From assembly GCA_026686845.1 (NCBI GenBank), contig JAIVEN010000024.1:10527501-10591500 (forward strand): a stretch of DNA of 64,000 nucleotides, written 5' to 3'. The stretch is from Adenanthera pavonina (lineage: Eukaryota > Streptophyta > Magnoliopsida > Fabales > Fabaceae). A program made the position numbers and the translations under genes. Positions 45,276 through 58,187 of the stretch are shown here, piece after piece (positions within the stretch are counted from its first letter, which is position 1; every line of letters starts with the position of its first letter). Below the pieces are notes generated by a model. It was not told where the DNA came from. It did no database searches and worked only from the letters and a program-made list of their open reading frames with translations.

Positions 45276-46930
45276 ATAATGTAGGTGTACACTATGGACA
45301 AAGAGAAAGATAAAGAACCTATTCATAAGAGAGATAGGTGTCATGGAAAGAAGATTTTCAAGGAAAAAATTGGTAAGGAAAATAAAGAGAAGTTCAAAAG
45401 GAAGTATAGGGACTTATCAGCATTTAACACTGCATGTGTTGAAGCATGGGAACAACTGACGAAAGAGAAGAAGGCCAAGTAAAAAAAGAAGGTGAATGAA
45501 GGGAAGGAAGGACATACATGGTATGTTGTGGATTACGATGTCCTTGATTCACAATTTCTCAATTTCTTTAACTTCTAGAGTGTTAATACAAAATTTTTTT
45601 ATGTGTAGTCACCTTTTGGTATGCTTTATATCTTTATTTCTTATAACATATATTCCTTTTGTGCTGATGCTTGTTGTGCAAATGTATTTCGTGCAAAACT
45701 TCCTGTTAGATCCTATTATCCCCCCTATTTCTTGACAATGCACTGAACTTCTAAAGTGATACAAAATTGAACGCCAGAGTAAGGGTGAAGAGACAAAGTG
45801 AATGCAGTCTGTTGCATCAACCAAGATCATCAAAGGACAAGGATACATTGTCAAGTGATGTTCAACCAAACACCACATTCAAAATGGCTACAAGAATTAA
45901 CATTGGCGATCATTGACATTGACATGTTTAGTAGATTATATTTGTGACACATAAGTTTCTGTGTATTTGTACGAGACAATGAATATGTTTACTAAGCTCA
46001 TGAGTTTTGTTCAAATTGAAATGTTTGGGTTTAGAGAAAGATTGATAGACTTCATTTATAATGAGTTGTACTAGTTCAAATCAAGTGGGTTGTGAGAGGA
46101 GGAAGGAGAAGAGCATACAAAGAAGGAAGAAGGGGTGGGTGTAGACAAGGACAAGGAAGATGATAGAGGAGAGGATAATGATGATGACCCAGGGGGTGCA
46201 GGCATGGATGTACCTCCACAAGATTTTGTTCAATTAGGGAGCAGTGAGGATGATGATGGGGAGTAAGATTCAAGTAAAGGTGATGAAGAAGATGTAGGAG
46301 GAGGAGGAAAGGAAGGAGAAGAGGGACGAAGTAGAGGAGAAGATGAAGGTAAAAGTGAAGATAAAGAGGAAGGAGAGGGGTGATCTATCATACATAAAAC
46401 ATATTTAAGAAGATCCCAATGACCCAAAAGACCAAAGGGTTGGTCTCCATATATAGTACAATCACTAAAGAGGGTAAAGCAGAGTAAGAAGGACAAAGTA
46501 TATGAATATTTCTGCATGGTCTATTGCCCTAAAAACACTAAACGAATGTTAGCTTACATTTTACGTTTTGTTATCATCATGTTCTTGATTGTGGCTTTCA
46601 CATCATTTCATTGAACCCGTGTTATTTTCCAACTAACAGGTACATTGTCAAGCTAGATAGCCATCATGTTACCTGGATCAAAATGCGTTGTTTGGATAAA
46701 AGAACACGACTCAATGACTCAATTATGTCAGTCATTACTTGTCCTCTCATCCTTGACAAACAAGCTCAACATGGAAGGGTTAATCAGCATATATTTCCAT
46801 CTAAGTTGATGGTTAGCATCATGGTATTATGCTTCTTGTTAATATGCATATATTTGATGGTCACTATCATGATAAAAATTTTTATGCCCTACCATCATGA
46901 ATTTCCAATTATTTCCTAATTCACAAATAA
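45276..46930 (+). pseudogene. Unidentified decayed coding region (basic then acidic frames)
   Basis: 45285-45482 encodes a Lys-rich peptide (MDKEKDKEPIHKRDRC start) with FNTACVEAWEQL. 46090-46380 encodes Glu/Asp/Gly-rich runs, interrupted by stops. 46611-46919 is another open frame. Charged low-complexity segments separated by stops suggest a dead transposon or retrocopy rather than a live gene; I recognise no domain. Minus-strand frames here are mirror images of the acidic runs. Confidence 0.3.
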
Positions 46931-49802
46931 TCAATAACTCAACAAAGTTACTTCTTCAAGTAAACTTTTCATATAGTAATTGAAGTACAAAGTCTACCAA
47001 ACTTTGCCTACTCATTCTTGGAATATCAAAGAGGCTAAATAAAATAAATTTCTTGGCCAAACAACAAGTATTTTGAAAAACTCATTTTCACCTCCTAGGG
47101 TTCAACTACATTTGAAAGTTTGAAATTCAATTCATGTAAATCTCTCCATACATCTACATCCATGGCCTTAAATGGCTCCCTAAGACTATTTTATAGCCAT
47201 ATATCAAAGTATTTTCATTTTCCCCAAAATACCCACTTAAGGTTCATGAAATTCAAAATTTTAACCTATAACATAAAATCTTACAATACAATAATACCCA
47301 TAGCATAACCAAGCACCTACTTATCATTTCTAAGCATTGCTAACAACCTTAATTTGGGAAAAGAGATTGAAAAAACCATTGCCTCAAAGATTTGCAACAA
47401 AACCACTTAAAATCAAACATAAGACACCTCAAGATCCAATTTTCAGCCAAACCCTAGAAGGAGAGTGGCTGGAACTCGAGAAAAATATGGGAAATGCAAG
47501 TTTAGCATCATTTGTATAAAAAAGACTTAGTTGCAAAGTGATTTCTAGATTTAGGGCAAAAGTATAATTTTAATGGGATCTAATTGCATAAGTTTCTGAT
47601 AACTCCTATATTTTCACTATTTTTATCCCCATAGTTAGTGGTTTTAATGATTAATTTTGGCTAATTTTGGATATTTAGATAATTTTCATGATTTTAGTCG
47701 AATTCTGGATTTATGAGAATTTTGGAATAATTTTTGGAAATTAAGTTTTAAATTTAATTATTTTCTATCTTCCAAACTATTCCAAGGAATTAATTCTTCC
47801 TATTTTATTATATTTAATAATTCTTAAAGTGATTATAGGTCATTATTGCTTTAATTGTGATTAAAAATTGATTAAGAATTGACTCATATAGGGGTAAAAT
47901 TGTCAAAGAGTTTTAGAATTTTTTTAGTATTTTATTTCTTTTGTTTTTATCATTTTGAAATATAATATTCCTGCAAATTGAGCTTAAAATTTATTCTATA
48001 ATTAATTTAATTTCCTTGGACTAAAACTTAATCCACATTTATTTAATTGATAATATAATCTATCTGATGTAATATTTTTTTTGTAGGTAATTATCCATGG
48101 AGATTAAAATTTTGAAGGGGCATTTTAGTCATTAGACAGGAGAAATTTTATGACAAATTTATTTTCCCAACTTTCCTATTTTTTCTCATTTTCATCTGTC
48201 CATTTGTATCTAGCTTTATTTGTAATTGGCTAACCTTGCTTTCCTTGCTTCATTTACTTGCAACCAAACATGGCCCTTATCTTTTTATGTTTCTTAACTT
48301 CATAAAACCCTTCTTCTAGAGTAACAGATGCCGCCTCCATTTTTCTTTTCTTTTCCTTTCAGTTTTTCACCTTTCAAAAATGTCTTCCATTATTTTCTAG
48401 CAAGTCCTACCATGCTCTCACATCAATTCCAAGCTCCCTCCTTCACTTTATAGTAGTCACCATCAGTTCTCCTTCCCTCTTTCACTCTCTTTCTCTCTCT
48501 CTGCCATCCTCCATTTTTTTTGGCGGCACTCCTCCACGCCCATGCCATTTTCGATTTTCAGTCCCACCATTCCCACCTTCCATAACCTTTATTTCATCAC
48601 TTATTTTCATTCTCCACCTAGCTTGCACTTCACAGTAGGTGACTTCAAGGGATCTCAAAGTTCTAGCCATGACTTCTATGATTGTAAGTGGTGGTGAGCT
48701 CGTGGCAATGGAGGAGTAGAGTTTAATGGTGATTTAGCATAACTTGGAGAGACTACAACGGGCAATGGACTTCAATTTGAACTTGGGCTAATTATTCCTT
48801 CATCTTTCACTTTTCTATTTCAATTTTTAAGTTAAATTAGGATATCATTCTTGAATATTTTGACTTAAAATTTATATATATTTGGTTGATTATTGATGGA
48901 TTGTATTGAGACTAATTGTCATGGTGGATTGAAAGCTTGTATGAGTTGATATTTTATTAATGTGAGACTATGTTATTTATGGCCAAATCTGTACCTTGTC
49001 TTCTTTTGCCTTAATTTTGAATTTGGTTACTTAATTTAGTATTATAGGTGTTAATTAGGTAACTTGATTCTAGATTGATACATTAGGAATATTAAAATTG
49101 ATGTTGGTTAATGGACTTTAAAAGTTTGGGCCTCATTATGGATTTCATTGTGCAAGCCATGCATACTTGATCAATTTGCCTCATTATCTTGCATGTTAGA
49201 TGTATGATAAAATGTCTAGGTGTGTTGGTATTTTAGGAATTCTATCATGCATTCTATAGAGGAAATAATGGTTTTAAATACAATAAATGGACCCAAATTG
49301 AACCCTCTCCAAGTTGTGCTAGTTCATCACTCTCATATAATTACATTTTTCATATCATTTCATATCACTTTTGCATAATCATCTTTCTCTTTAGGTGTTA
49401 GCTCTTAATGTTACTTAAATTAATTAGTGTTTGATTTGCTTTGCAATTACATTTTCAAGTCATAAACCCCCCTGGGGAAAAAAAACTTTAATTAGTTAGT
49501 TTGCATACAATACAGGTATTTAAATATAGATTGTTTCGATGCATTAGTATACCATCAAATAACACTAGTTGACTAGTGGAGCTTTTACTGGGTTGATATT
49601 TTCCAAGTCCCATTCGTGAATTTACATATAGATTTCCTTGATTTGCAAGTTCAACTAGACCATTACTAAATAAAGCTAAACTTCCCTATACACTTGATAC
49701 TCCCACATGGGTGACCATTTTTTCTAGTGAATTTACTTGTAAAGTCCATGAAACTGCAAGTGATTGTGGTCCTTTACAATATCCCTTTAGATACTTTAGA
49801 TT
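46931..49802. other. AT-rich, retroelement-like sequence, unassigned
   Basis: Stretches such as the promoter-like pyrimidine-rich run at 48330-48520 (TCTCTTTCTCTCTC) and long AT-rich blocks resemble LTR interiors, but I found no borders with a target duplication and no protein domain. Confidence 0.4.
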
Positions 49803-49807
49803 ATTCC

Positions 49808-52198
49808 TGTAACATCCTTAAATGTTTAAATATCATAAAATGTATAAAGAATTTAAGAAAATAAATAGACACCGTTATGTTAAAAAAAAGGTAAAGAGGT
49901 CATTTTTTCAAGTCAGACAAAAAATGATAAAATTGTACTTTAGCTCAAAGAAATAAAACTCTTTTTATTTTAGTCTCCAAAGGGGATGGATTACGTTAAT
50001 ATATTAGCCTTGAGGAAAATTATGAGTTAGGGACAAAAAAATTAAAAATTATAATTTATCCTAGGTCAAGGGTAATTTTGTGAATATGTAAAATTACTGT
50101 CAAAATGAAACTCACGATGAGACGAACCCAATACTATATAGCACTAAGGTTGACTGATTAAAAGTGAAGAAATAATCAGTGTCAAGAGTTAAAAAGTAAC
50201 TTCATACTAAAAAATGTGCTTTATGCTCTGTCAAAAGCTAAAAGGTCCAAAAAAAAAAGCAGTTGGGTATCACAAAAAGAGTTTTTAAGGGACAAGATAA
50301 TAAAGTAATTCCAGATACATGTTAACTTTAATCATGTGTTCATAACGTAAATTAATATTGCAAAGAGTAACTTTACCGGTTTAGGTATAAAGTAACCAAC
50401 ACAAAGTATTACTAAACTGGAAAAATATGCAGTAGTTTGGTGTAAAAGCCCTTCTAAATAGTGCCACCTAATCATCCACATAGGGAAAATTGAAGCCTTA
50501 ATAGTTAAGAAAAGATCAACCCAAGTTAACTTAACTCAAGTTGGAAAGTAACCTAACCTAGCAACTAATCATGGTTTAGCACACTATAAATACTTCTTCC
50601 TCCAATTGGGATGAAACATGTAGCAAAGAAATGGGAAGAGAGTGGTTTGAAAATTGGAGGAAGGAAACCAACATAAAGGGAAAGGAAAAAGAATAAGTAT
50701 TTTCAAGTGTACTAGCTTAGTTTCTTAGTGATTTGGATTGGTTTCCTTGCAATTTTTTCTTATTCACCTACTGTTCAGATTCGGCCCAAGCATGTTTAAG
50801 AGAGGGAAGTTATTTTTAAACTATAAAATCAAGCGAAAGCATGAGATTTTACAAAAGGAAGCAAGCTAAGAAAGTTTGAAGCAAGTTTTATGAAAAACCA
50901 ACACTTTCCTTTTGGGTACAGATTTTCGACCAGTCCAAAAGGTTATCTTAAAGTGGAAATTTCATTAATTTGACCCCAAAAATGAGTTCCTTATGATGAA
51001 AATCTTAAAGGCAAGTGTTAGAATCAAGAGAAATATTAAGATAAACAATAAGGGTTTTTAGGGTTTCATTAAGGTATATTGAGCTATATCATGAAATCAA
51101 TGGTTTGAGCAAGTATTTTATGATGTTTAGGGACATGAGGAAGCTAGGGGAAGCTTTGATTTCAAGTGGAAAGCCAAATGAGACTCCAAAGAGGTAGTCA
51201 AGTTCATTTTATTGCTTCATGTTCTTTCATCATATTTGTATAGTGAAATTATGTTGCCATATTGTGAATTATGTTTTCTTTGACTGGTTTTAGCTATAAA
51301 TGAGGGATTTTATTCCTTAGAATGTCCATTCTCTAAGTTGTTATGCTGCCAAAATCTTTATGACCAATATGGTGCTTTGATGTTTTAATATAATCAAATG
51401 TGTATTTTATGTGAAATGATTGACATAATTGCATAAGATGTGACTTTACTACTGAGATTGTCATAATCTCATCCCCTAAGTATCCCAAATTATAAGGTCC
51501 AAGAGATGGCAAGGCCACTAATAAGGCAAAGGGCAAGGAGAAGACTTTGGATAATTAATGTTATTGTTGCCTTTACTACTTGTTCACTTGTAATTATGTA
51601 TAAAATCATATGTACCTTTATAAGGTTATGCTTTGCTGCCATTATGTTCTTGTAAGCTTTTGATGATGTTATGGATTTGGTATGAACAAGTTTGAGCATT
51701 GTATATAATGTATGAAATTACTTTTGCGAAATTATGATGCAATTTGGCCACTCTGAACATGTCTCGGTTAAGTAGCTACTATTCATCCAATTTGTGTTGT
51801 AGCATAAAAGTGTTATGTATATTTGGAAATTGGACAAATATTTCCAAAGAGGTATAGATCAATGAATTTGGATCAGTATGCAATTTATTATGAATTTTTA
51901 AAATTACTCCAAAAAACCTGAAACAAATTATTTTGACCATTTGTACAGTAAAACTTTGACCATTAAACTGTGTCAATTGGTTCGGTCAAATACAAGTTTC
52001 ATATTTTTTTAGAGACTTAAAGTACTTTAATACGATTTTTCTGAATTTAGTAATGATTTTTCAAAGTTTGATAAGAAAAATTGGGTACCAAATGAACAAT
52101 ATCTACTTTTTCTTTTTATTTTGGACCTTCAATGATTCAAGCTTTTAAAATGGCTTAATTGGCATTAGAAATGCAATATTGGAAAGTAAGGTGCTACA
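49808..52198 (+). mobile_element. Solo LTR (2391 bp) with perfect TSD ATTCC
   Basis: Starts TGTAACATCC at 49808, ends GGTGCTACA at 52198, flanked by ATTCC at 49803-49807 and 52199-52203. Collinear in reverse with the split solo LTR at 11553-25854. A TATA-like CACTATAAATAC lies near 50582. No PBS, PPT or protein region follows. Confidence 0.9.
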
Positions 52199-52203
52199 AT
52201 TCC

Positions 52204-53300
52204 GATGAACTAGTGGACCATTAGATGACACTGGTCGACCAATGAAACATGAACACCTTTTCGTGCAAAAAACCCTCACATTAACGAACTGGACCACATT
52301 TATAAAACCCTAAAGACACCCTCAGCACCTACAAGCCCAAATCAAGCCCCAACCACCCACTATACATAACACACGACCACAACAAGTGCAGAGATTTCCC
52401 CACTTCCTCTCCCACCAACTGAAGATGGCAAAGGGTGAACAATCAAAGAAGGGTTCAACTAGATATGCCACCTCCTCCACTTCTCTTCCTCTGATGACCA
52501 CAAAGGTCGAGAATTTATGATTTCAAAACCTATTCAAGCATAGGAGTATTACTCTATGTAGGTTCATGAAGGTGAAATTCTTGGAGGACAACAACGTAAT
52601 ATCAGGACTGCGTTGGAACCATTCAAGTATTTATTGGAATTTGACAATCATTGGAGTCCCAAAGTTGTTTGTGCTTTCTATTATAACCTAAGCTTTGATT
52701 TATCACAAACTGTGATTAAGACAACGGTTTGGGGAACAAAGCTAGTCATGGATTAGGAAAGTCTAGCTTGTCTTTTACAGCTTCCAATGGTTGATGGACT
52801 TAGGTTTACTGATCACCCATCAAGTGTTTAGAGTGTTGATGGATATGATGGGTATATGATAAAAGCTATACTAATAGATGAATATGAAACTAATTTCGAT
52901 AAGAAGAAACTTAGTGCAGAAAAAAAAACTCCTTCATTGCATTGTAAAGCATTGTTTATTTAATAGGTCTAGAAACTTGGCATATGCTACTGAGATTGAG
53001 GTTTTGGTGATGTACTATGTAGTTTAGATAATTAGATTCAAGCTTCTATACTTATTATTGAACCAAATGGCATCAAGCACGATAAGAATGGGTGGCTCAC
53101 TGTTATATGGTTCAATAATCATTGAAATTCTAGCACATCGTAAGGTTCACACACTTGTACCCTGTTACTGTCAAGAATTTGTATTGCATGGGATTATTTC
53201 CATCATACGAAGGCCAAGTTTGGGAACAAAAAGTAGTTCTTATGTGAGTGAACAACCAACTCGATGGCTAAGGAAATGGACTTCCTAGTCATCTTGTGAA
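52204..53300 (+). pseudogene. Retroelement ORF fragment ('plant transposon protein' type), decayed
   Basis: An ATG at 52425 opens MAKGEQSKKGSTRYATSSTS, a basic start like that of the extra ORF at 19888. Downstream, in pieces separated by stops and frameshifts, come FYYNLSF, LVMD, LACLLQLPMVDGLRF and, at 53058-53288, a frame with ILAHRKV. The order and spacing resemble the globular domain of extra ORFs in large plant retroelements. It is not functional. Confidence 0.45.
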
Positions 53301-53634
53301 CCAAGTGGTTTTTTTGGTGGGCAGGACATCTCCAATTTGAATGAAAGGTTTAGATGGCTTAAGGGAAAAGTTGAAAAGATTTCAACCAATATGTAGGAAA
53401 TTCTTCATTAGATATATGGCCATCCCTCACCTGCATTTACTTAAGATGTGTCTAGGACTATAGCGTGTTTATGTTGCTTAGTATGTTACTTTATGTGCTG
53501 TGTGTGTTTTCTACATCTAATTCAACTATGTTTAGTACAACGTGTTTGTAAAGGTTTCCCAAGTGTATCTTTATGCTCTTTACTATTTTCAGGACAACCT
53601 ACTATATATAAAGTTAGGAACATAGTTTGGATAT

Positions 53635-55340
53635 GATAATGTGCACATTCCAGTTGCACATAACCCTAATTACCTGGCATTGCACGGTACTAAGCTATAA
53701 ATAGGCCACTTATCAAATAACCTCATAATAACTTAACACTTGCTACACAACATAGTTTGGTTGTGATAATATGCCAATACTTATCAACGCACTATACTCC
53801 AATGTAAATATATGACTTATCAAGTTACCTCATGCAAAATGCACCATTCTTATATGATATTAAAATGCACATTATGCAAATGCATGAGTGTCAATGATAG
53901 TGCATATCAGTTGTTGCAGTGGTCTACTAGTTGTTAGTGATGGTCTACCAATCACCTTCTATTCTAGATTCCCAAATTTTCATTGCAAAAGAACCATCGA
54001 CACTTGTAAATACACTATCCTGACTACTTAATTCATGTTTCTTGGATGTTATTCACATGGTGTGATCAAAGTTAGGGGTGAAACCAACCTCCCACATGGT
54101 AATAGTCCATAATGACTTGTAAATTAATGTGCCTCACAAGCAAATTCACCATTGTCACTTGCAAATATAAATAGTCTTGACACCTGGGGCACTAGTTGAC
54201 CATCAGAGGGTGATCCTTTGATGGTCAACTAGTACACCATATGATATAGTCTGGTGCATCTCAGTTGTTGTACTAGTCCATCAATTGTAAGTGATGGTCC
54301 ACCAATCATCTCCTATCCTGGATTTCCAAATTTCCATTGCAAATGAACTATTGACACCTCCAAATACATTACATGATAATGTGCACATTCCAATTGCACA
54401 TAACCTTACTTACCTGGCATTGCACTATACTAAGCTATAAATAGGCCACTTATCAAATAGCCTCATGATAACCTAACACTTGGTGCACAATATAGTTTAG
54501 TTGTGATAATGTGCCAATACTTGTCAATGCACTATACTCCTATGTAAATATACAACTTATCAAGTTACCTCATTCAAATGCATGATTCTTATATGATATT
54601 AAAATTCACATTATGTAAATGTAAATGCAAATGCACAAGTGTTAGTGATGGTGCATAGTAGTTGTTGTACTGGTCCACTAGTCATTAGTGTTGCACTAAT
54701 CACCTCGTATTCTAAATTCCCAAATCTCTATTGTAAAAGAACCATCGACACCTGTAAATACACTATCTTGACTACTTAATTCATGTTTCTTGCATGTTAT
54801 TTACATGGCATGATCAAAGTTAGGGGTGACACCAGCCTCTCACATGGTAATAGGCCACAATGACTTGCAAATTAACGTTCCTCACAAACAAATTCACTAT
54901 TGTCACTTCCAAAAGTAAATGGTCCTGACACCTAGGGCATAGGTCAACCATCCAAGGATCATCCTTGTGATCCTTATGATGGTCGACTAGTGCACCATCT
55001 GATATGGTTTGGTACATCTCAGTTGTTGTACTGGTCCATCAATAACCTCATATCCTAGATTTCCAAATTTTTGTTGCAAATGAACCATTGATACTTGCAA
55101 ATACACTATATTAACTACTTAATTCATGTTTCCTAGATGTTATTAGCATGGTGTGATCAAAGTTAGGGGTGAAAATGGCCCATCACATGGTAATAGCCAC
55201 AATGACTTATGAATTCACATTTCTCACAAGAAAATTTACCATTGTCACTTGCAAATGTGAATAGCCTTAACACTTGGTGCACTAGTTGACCATTAAAGGG
55301 AAACATCATAAGTAATACCTCTTTTGGTTGACCAATGCAC
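53635..55340. repeat. Tandem array, unit about 740 bp, with hairpins
   Basis: GATAATGTGCACATTCCA(G/A)TTGCACATAACC begins at 53635 and again at 54375 (period 740 bp). A sub-block, CTACTTAATTCATGTTTC to TTGTCACTTGCAAA, occurs three times (near 54026, 54775 and 55115), so a third, shortened unit follows. An inverted repeat lies inside: 54191-54205 pairs perfectly with 54219-54233 (15 bp, loop 13). There is no stable coding frame. Confidence 0.85.
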
Positions 55341-56336
55341 CTTCTGATATGTTCCATCGGTCATCATTGATGGTCCAGTGCACCAGATGAAATGAGACAT
55401 TATTCATCCAATTTACATGAGACACTCATAAATTTGCAATGGATAACTGGTAATTTAACAGTCAAATTCCATGATCTTCAGGTCGACCCTATTTTTGGTT
55501 TGTTAACATGTGATAAAACACGTAGATATGAACAAAGCGAACATCTGTTTGCAATGCAACATGGCTAGTTTACATGTGAAGGTCGTTGATTATCAAGGCA
55601 ACGATTGTGATCTGTATATGAAACCAACATATTCTATGAACAAGCCCATATCATCTCATTACATCATTTTTTTCAAAGCATAATATATCATATAATTACA
55701 TCATTCCATGTTCAACTACCAAGACATGTGGGTTGCCTACACAACATTTCCATCATATATATATAACATATGTACTACCATGTCAGTGTTGTCAACCCAC
55801 TCCCAAAAAAACACATGTGAGTTGCCTATACAAAAAGAATCTCCCTTATACTATATGTACAAGTAGTTGTATATGCCCTACTAAGACTACACAATATGTT
55901 GCCATCCAAAACATACAACAACTATACTAAGAAAGCCATTACATAACATACGCTATCCAAAGACACCAAAAGGTCTACATGTGTTCCAGCACTTGAACTC
56001 TTAACTTGGTTTGGATTATTGCATTTCCTCTTGGTATGTCTAGAATAGTGGCAATTGGAACAGCAGTAAAATTTTTGCTACCGGAATTGAGATTCCTTTC
56101 TCATAATCCATCGTCGACCAGGAGGACAGTGTGTAAGGGGAGGAAACAAGAAAGTTTATGTCATGTAATCAGTGTCACTGAGAGCATTAAGTCTTGGCAT
56201 GTCATTAGTCTAGATCGGAATATGGCTATATATTCTCGCTTGAGAAGTCTGTAAGTACCATTCCTTGGCTTATGTATAAATATTCCCATGGACATTCTTT
56301 ATTGCTGCACAAGCATGTACACATGGAATTCCCGTC
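55341..56336. other. Intergenic, no gene recognised
   Basis: A short direct repeat (CATGTGGGTTGCCTACACAA at 55727 and a variant at 55814) is present. A frame at 56006-56254 has no recognisable domain. Confidence 0.45.
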
Positions 56337-57953
56337 TGTTAGGTTTGACTAGTCACCCAAGACGGGAGTGAATTGGGTGATACAAGATTTTTGCCCTTTT
56401 TGAATCACAACCCAATTTTACTAGATGTGCAGCAAAACAAGGATGAACAAAGAGAGAGTAAATTGTAGCAATTGCAGTGAGAAGATGAAGAGTAAGACAC
56501 AAGAATTTATACTGGTTCGGCTCAAATCACTTGGTTTACATCCAGTCCCCAAGCCACCACTTGAAAATTTTCACTATATCCCACAGGTTTGATTCGGGTA
56601 TCTGTGAAGCTACAATACATCACACAAGTTTCAGTAGGCACTTGTGAAGCCACTCTCCTCACACCCTTACAAGATGTGTAATATCTCTTAGTATTTCTCT
56701 ACACTAAAATTCTACCCAGAAGTTTATAGAAAAAAATAATTACAGAAATAATACTTTCTTTAAGAGTAGATAATACATTGAAAGCTCACTCTATTAAGGT
56801 GGATTTATCTAAGAATGCTGACATAGAAAGATTTTATGTATTTGAATAGCATTTTGGCACAAACTCTCTTAAGATTGTTACCCATAAACTCAAATGAGAT
56901 TCTATATATAGATTTGTGGTTTAACTGGATATTAGACACAAGATCTATCCTTTAGATACAAGTTTTGGTCTTTACTCTGCAAAAACAGCCACTCATCAAC
57001 CTCATTAAATGCGTCTGTCTTTCCAAAATTTGAATTTTATGACTCAATAGATGAATTTCGCAGAGACAACATAGGTATGTGTTTAACATTGAACTTCAGA
57101 AATTTGTCTGTCATAGAGTGAAATTCAAATATTGAGTTTGTCTAAGTTAACCAATGTTAGTTCATGTGAATTTTCTTATTAGAAGTGCGTCTGTTAATGT
57201 TTGAACTGTTGTCTCAAGTTTTCACAGTGCACTTCAAAATTCAAATTTTAGAAGCTGAAATTCATCTATCAGAGACACGTGTAACATGAAAAGTTCTTTC
57301 TTCAAAATTTAACTGTTGAACTATAAAGTCCGTCTATCAGAAGCATGCTCTAAGAAGACTCATTATTTCTCATTTTGAAATTCGCACTTTAAGGTCCAAA
57401 ATTTATTTGTCAGAAGTAATTACAGTGAATTCATTTTGAACTTCACCAACATTTGAATTTTGACTAAGTTTCATGTAAATTTTGCACACTTTCATTAATA
57501 GTACTTAGTCCAAAATTCGAATTTCAGAACCGAAATTCATCTGTTAAAGATAAAACCTCTATAACTTCAAATTTTACTAAGCAATGTTTGAATTTTATAT
57601 AAAATAAGCGTGAGTCAAATACAAAATTTATCTATTAGCCAATATTTCTGGATTCTAACATAAGATAACATGAAATTTACTAAATTTAACTCGTTTAAAA
57701 CATATGATAACAAGATTAAATAAATTTCAAAGATTAAACCATCTCAAGACCTAAATGAAAATAAAATATACCTAATAGCTAAGTACTTAAAAGTTGAGCT
57801 CAACTTTCACTTGGTCATTCCCTTCTTGCCATACTCCTTTCTAATCTTCAATTCTTCGAGCATCATATCTCTTTTTCTTTTTTGAGTGAAGCATGATGTT
57901 GGTTCTTAATTCTTTATTCCAATGCTCACTGTTCTTATTTGGACAATCCTACA
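56337..57953 (-). repeat. Minus-strand copia LTR related to the SIRE-type LTRs
   Basis: On the minus strand the end CCCAATTCACTCCCGTCTTGG...CCTAACA (to 56337) matches the U5 end of the LTR at 13901. A region near 56890-56925 matches the TATA segment (AAATCTATATATAGAATCTCATTTGA...GGGTAAC), and decayed GACGAA/AATTCGAA motifs fill 57000-57660. The start is near 57953 (TGTAGGATTGTCC). Length about 1.6 kb. No TSD, no PBS and no gag beside it, so it is an old solo LTR or fragment. Confidence 0.72.
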
Positions 57954-58187
57954 CTTAATATATTACACATACAAACCAAATAGTTAGTCCAATTTATATA
58001 TTCAACTTGTATTATAAACCATAAGTACACAGTGAATATATTAGTACATAACATGATATATGCATTATAAACATAGTTAAATATATGTTAATGTACATTT
58101 TACTTCTTTAATGAACAATATATGTACTATACAAATATTATATATTTGTTCTTTAATACTCTACATTTATTATCATCAAAACTTATA

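Noticed and set aside
46076..46517. Minus-strand frames rich in Pro, His, Ser and Leu
   Set aside because: Mirror image of the Glu/Asp/Gly-rich plus-strand runs; low complexity.
56006..56254. Small protein gene of 82 codons
   Set aside because: No domain, no intron or promoter signal, next to repeats; likely chance.
56332..57958. Target-site duplication for the minus-strand LTR
   Set aside because: CCGTC at the left edge and CTTAA at the right edge do not match, so no TSD was claimed.
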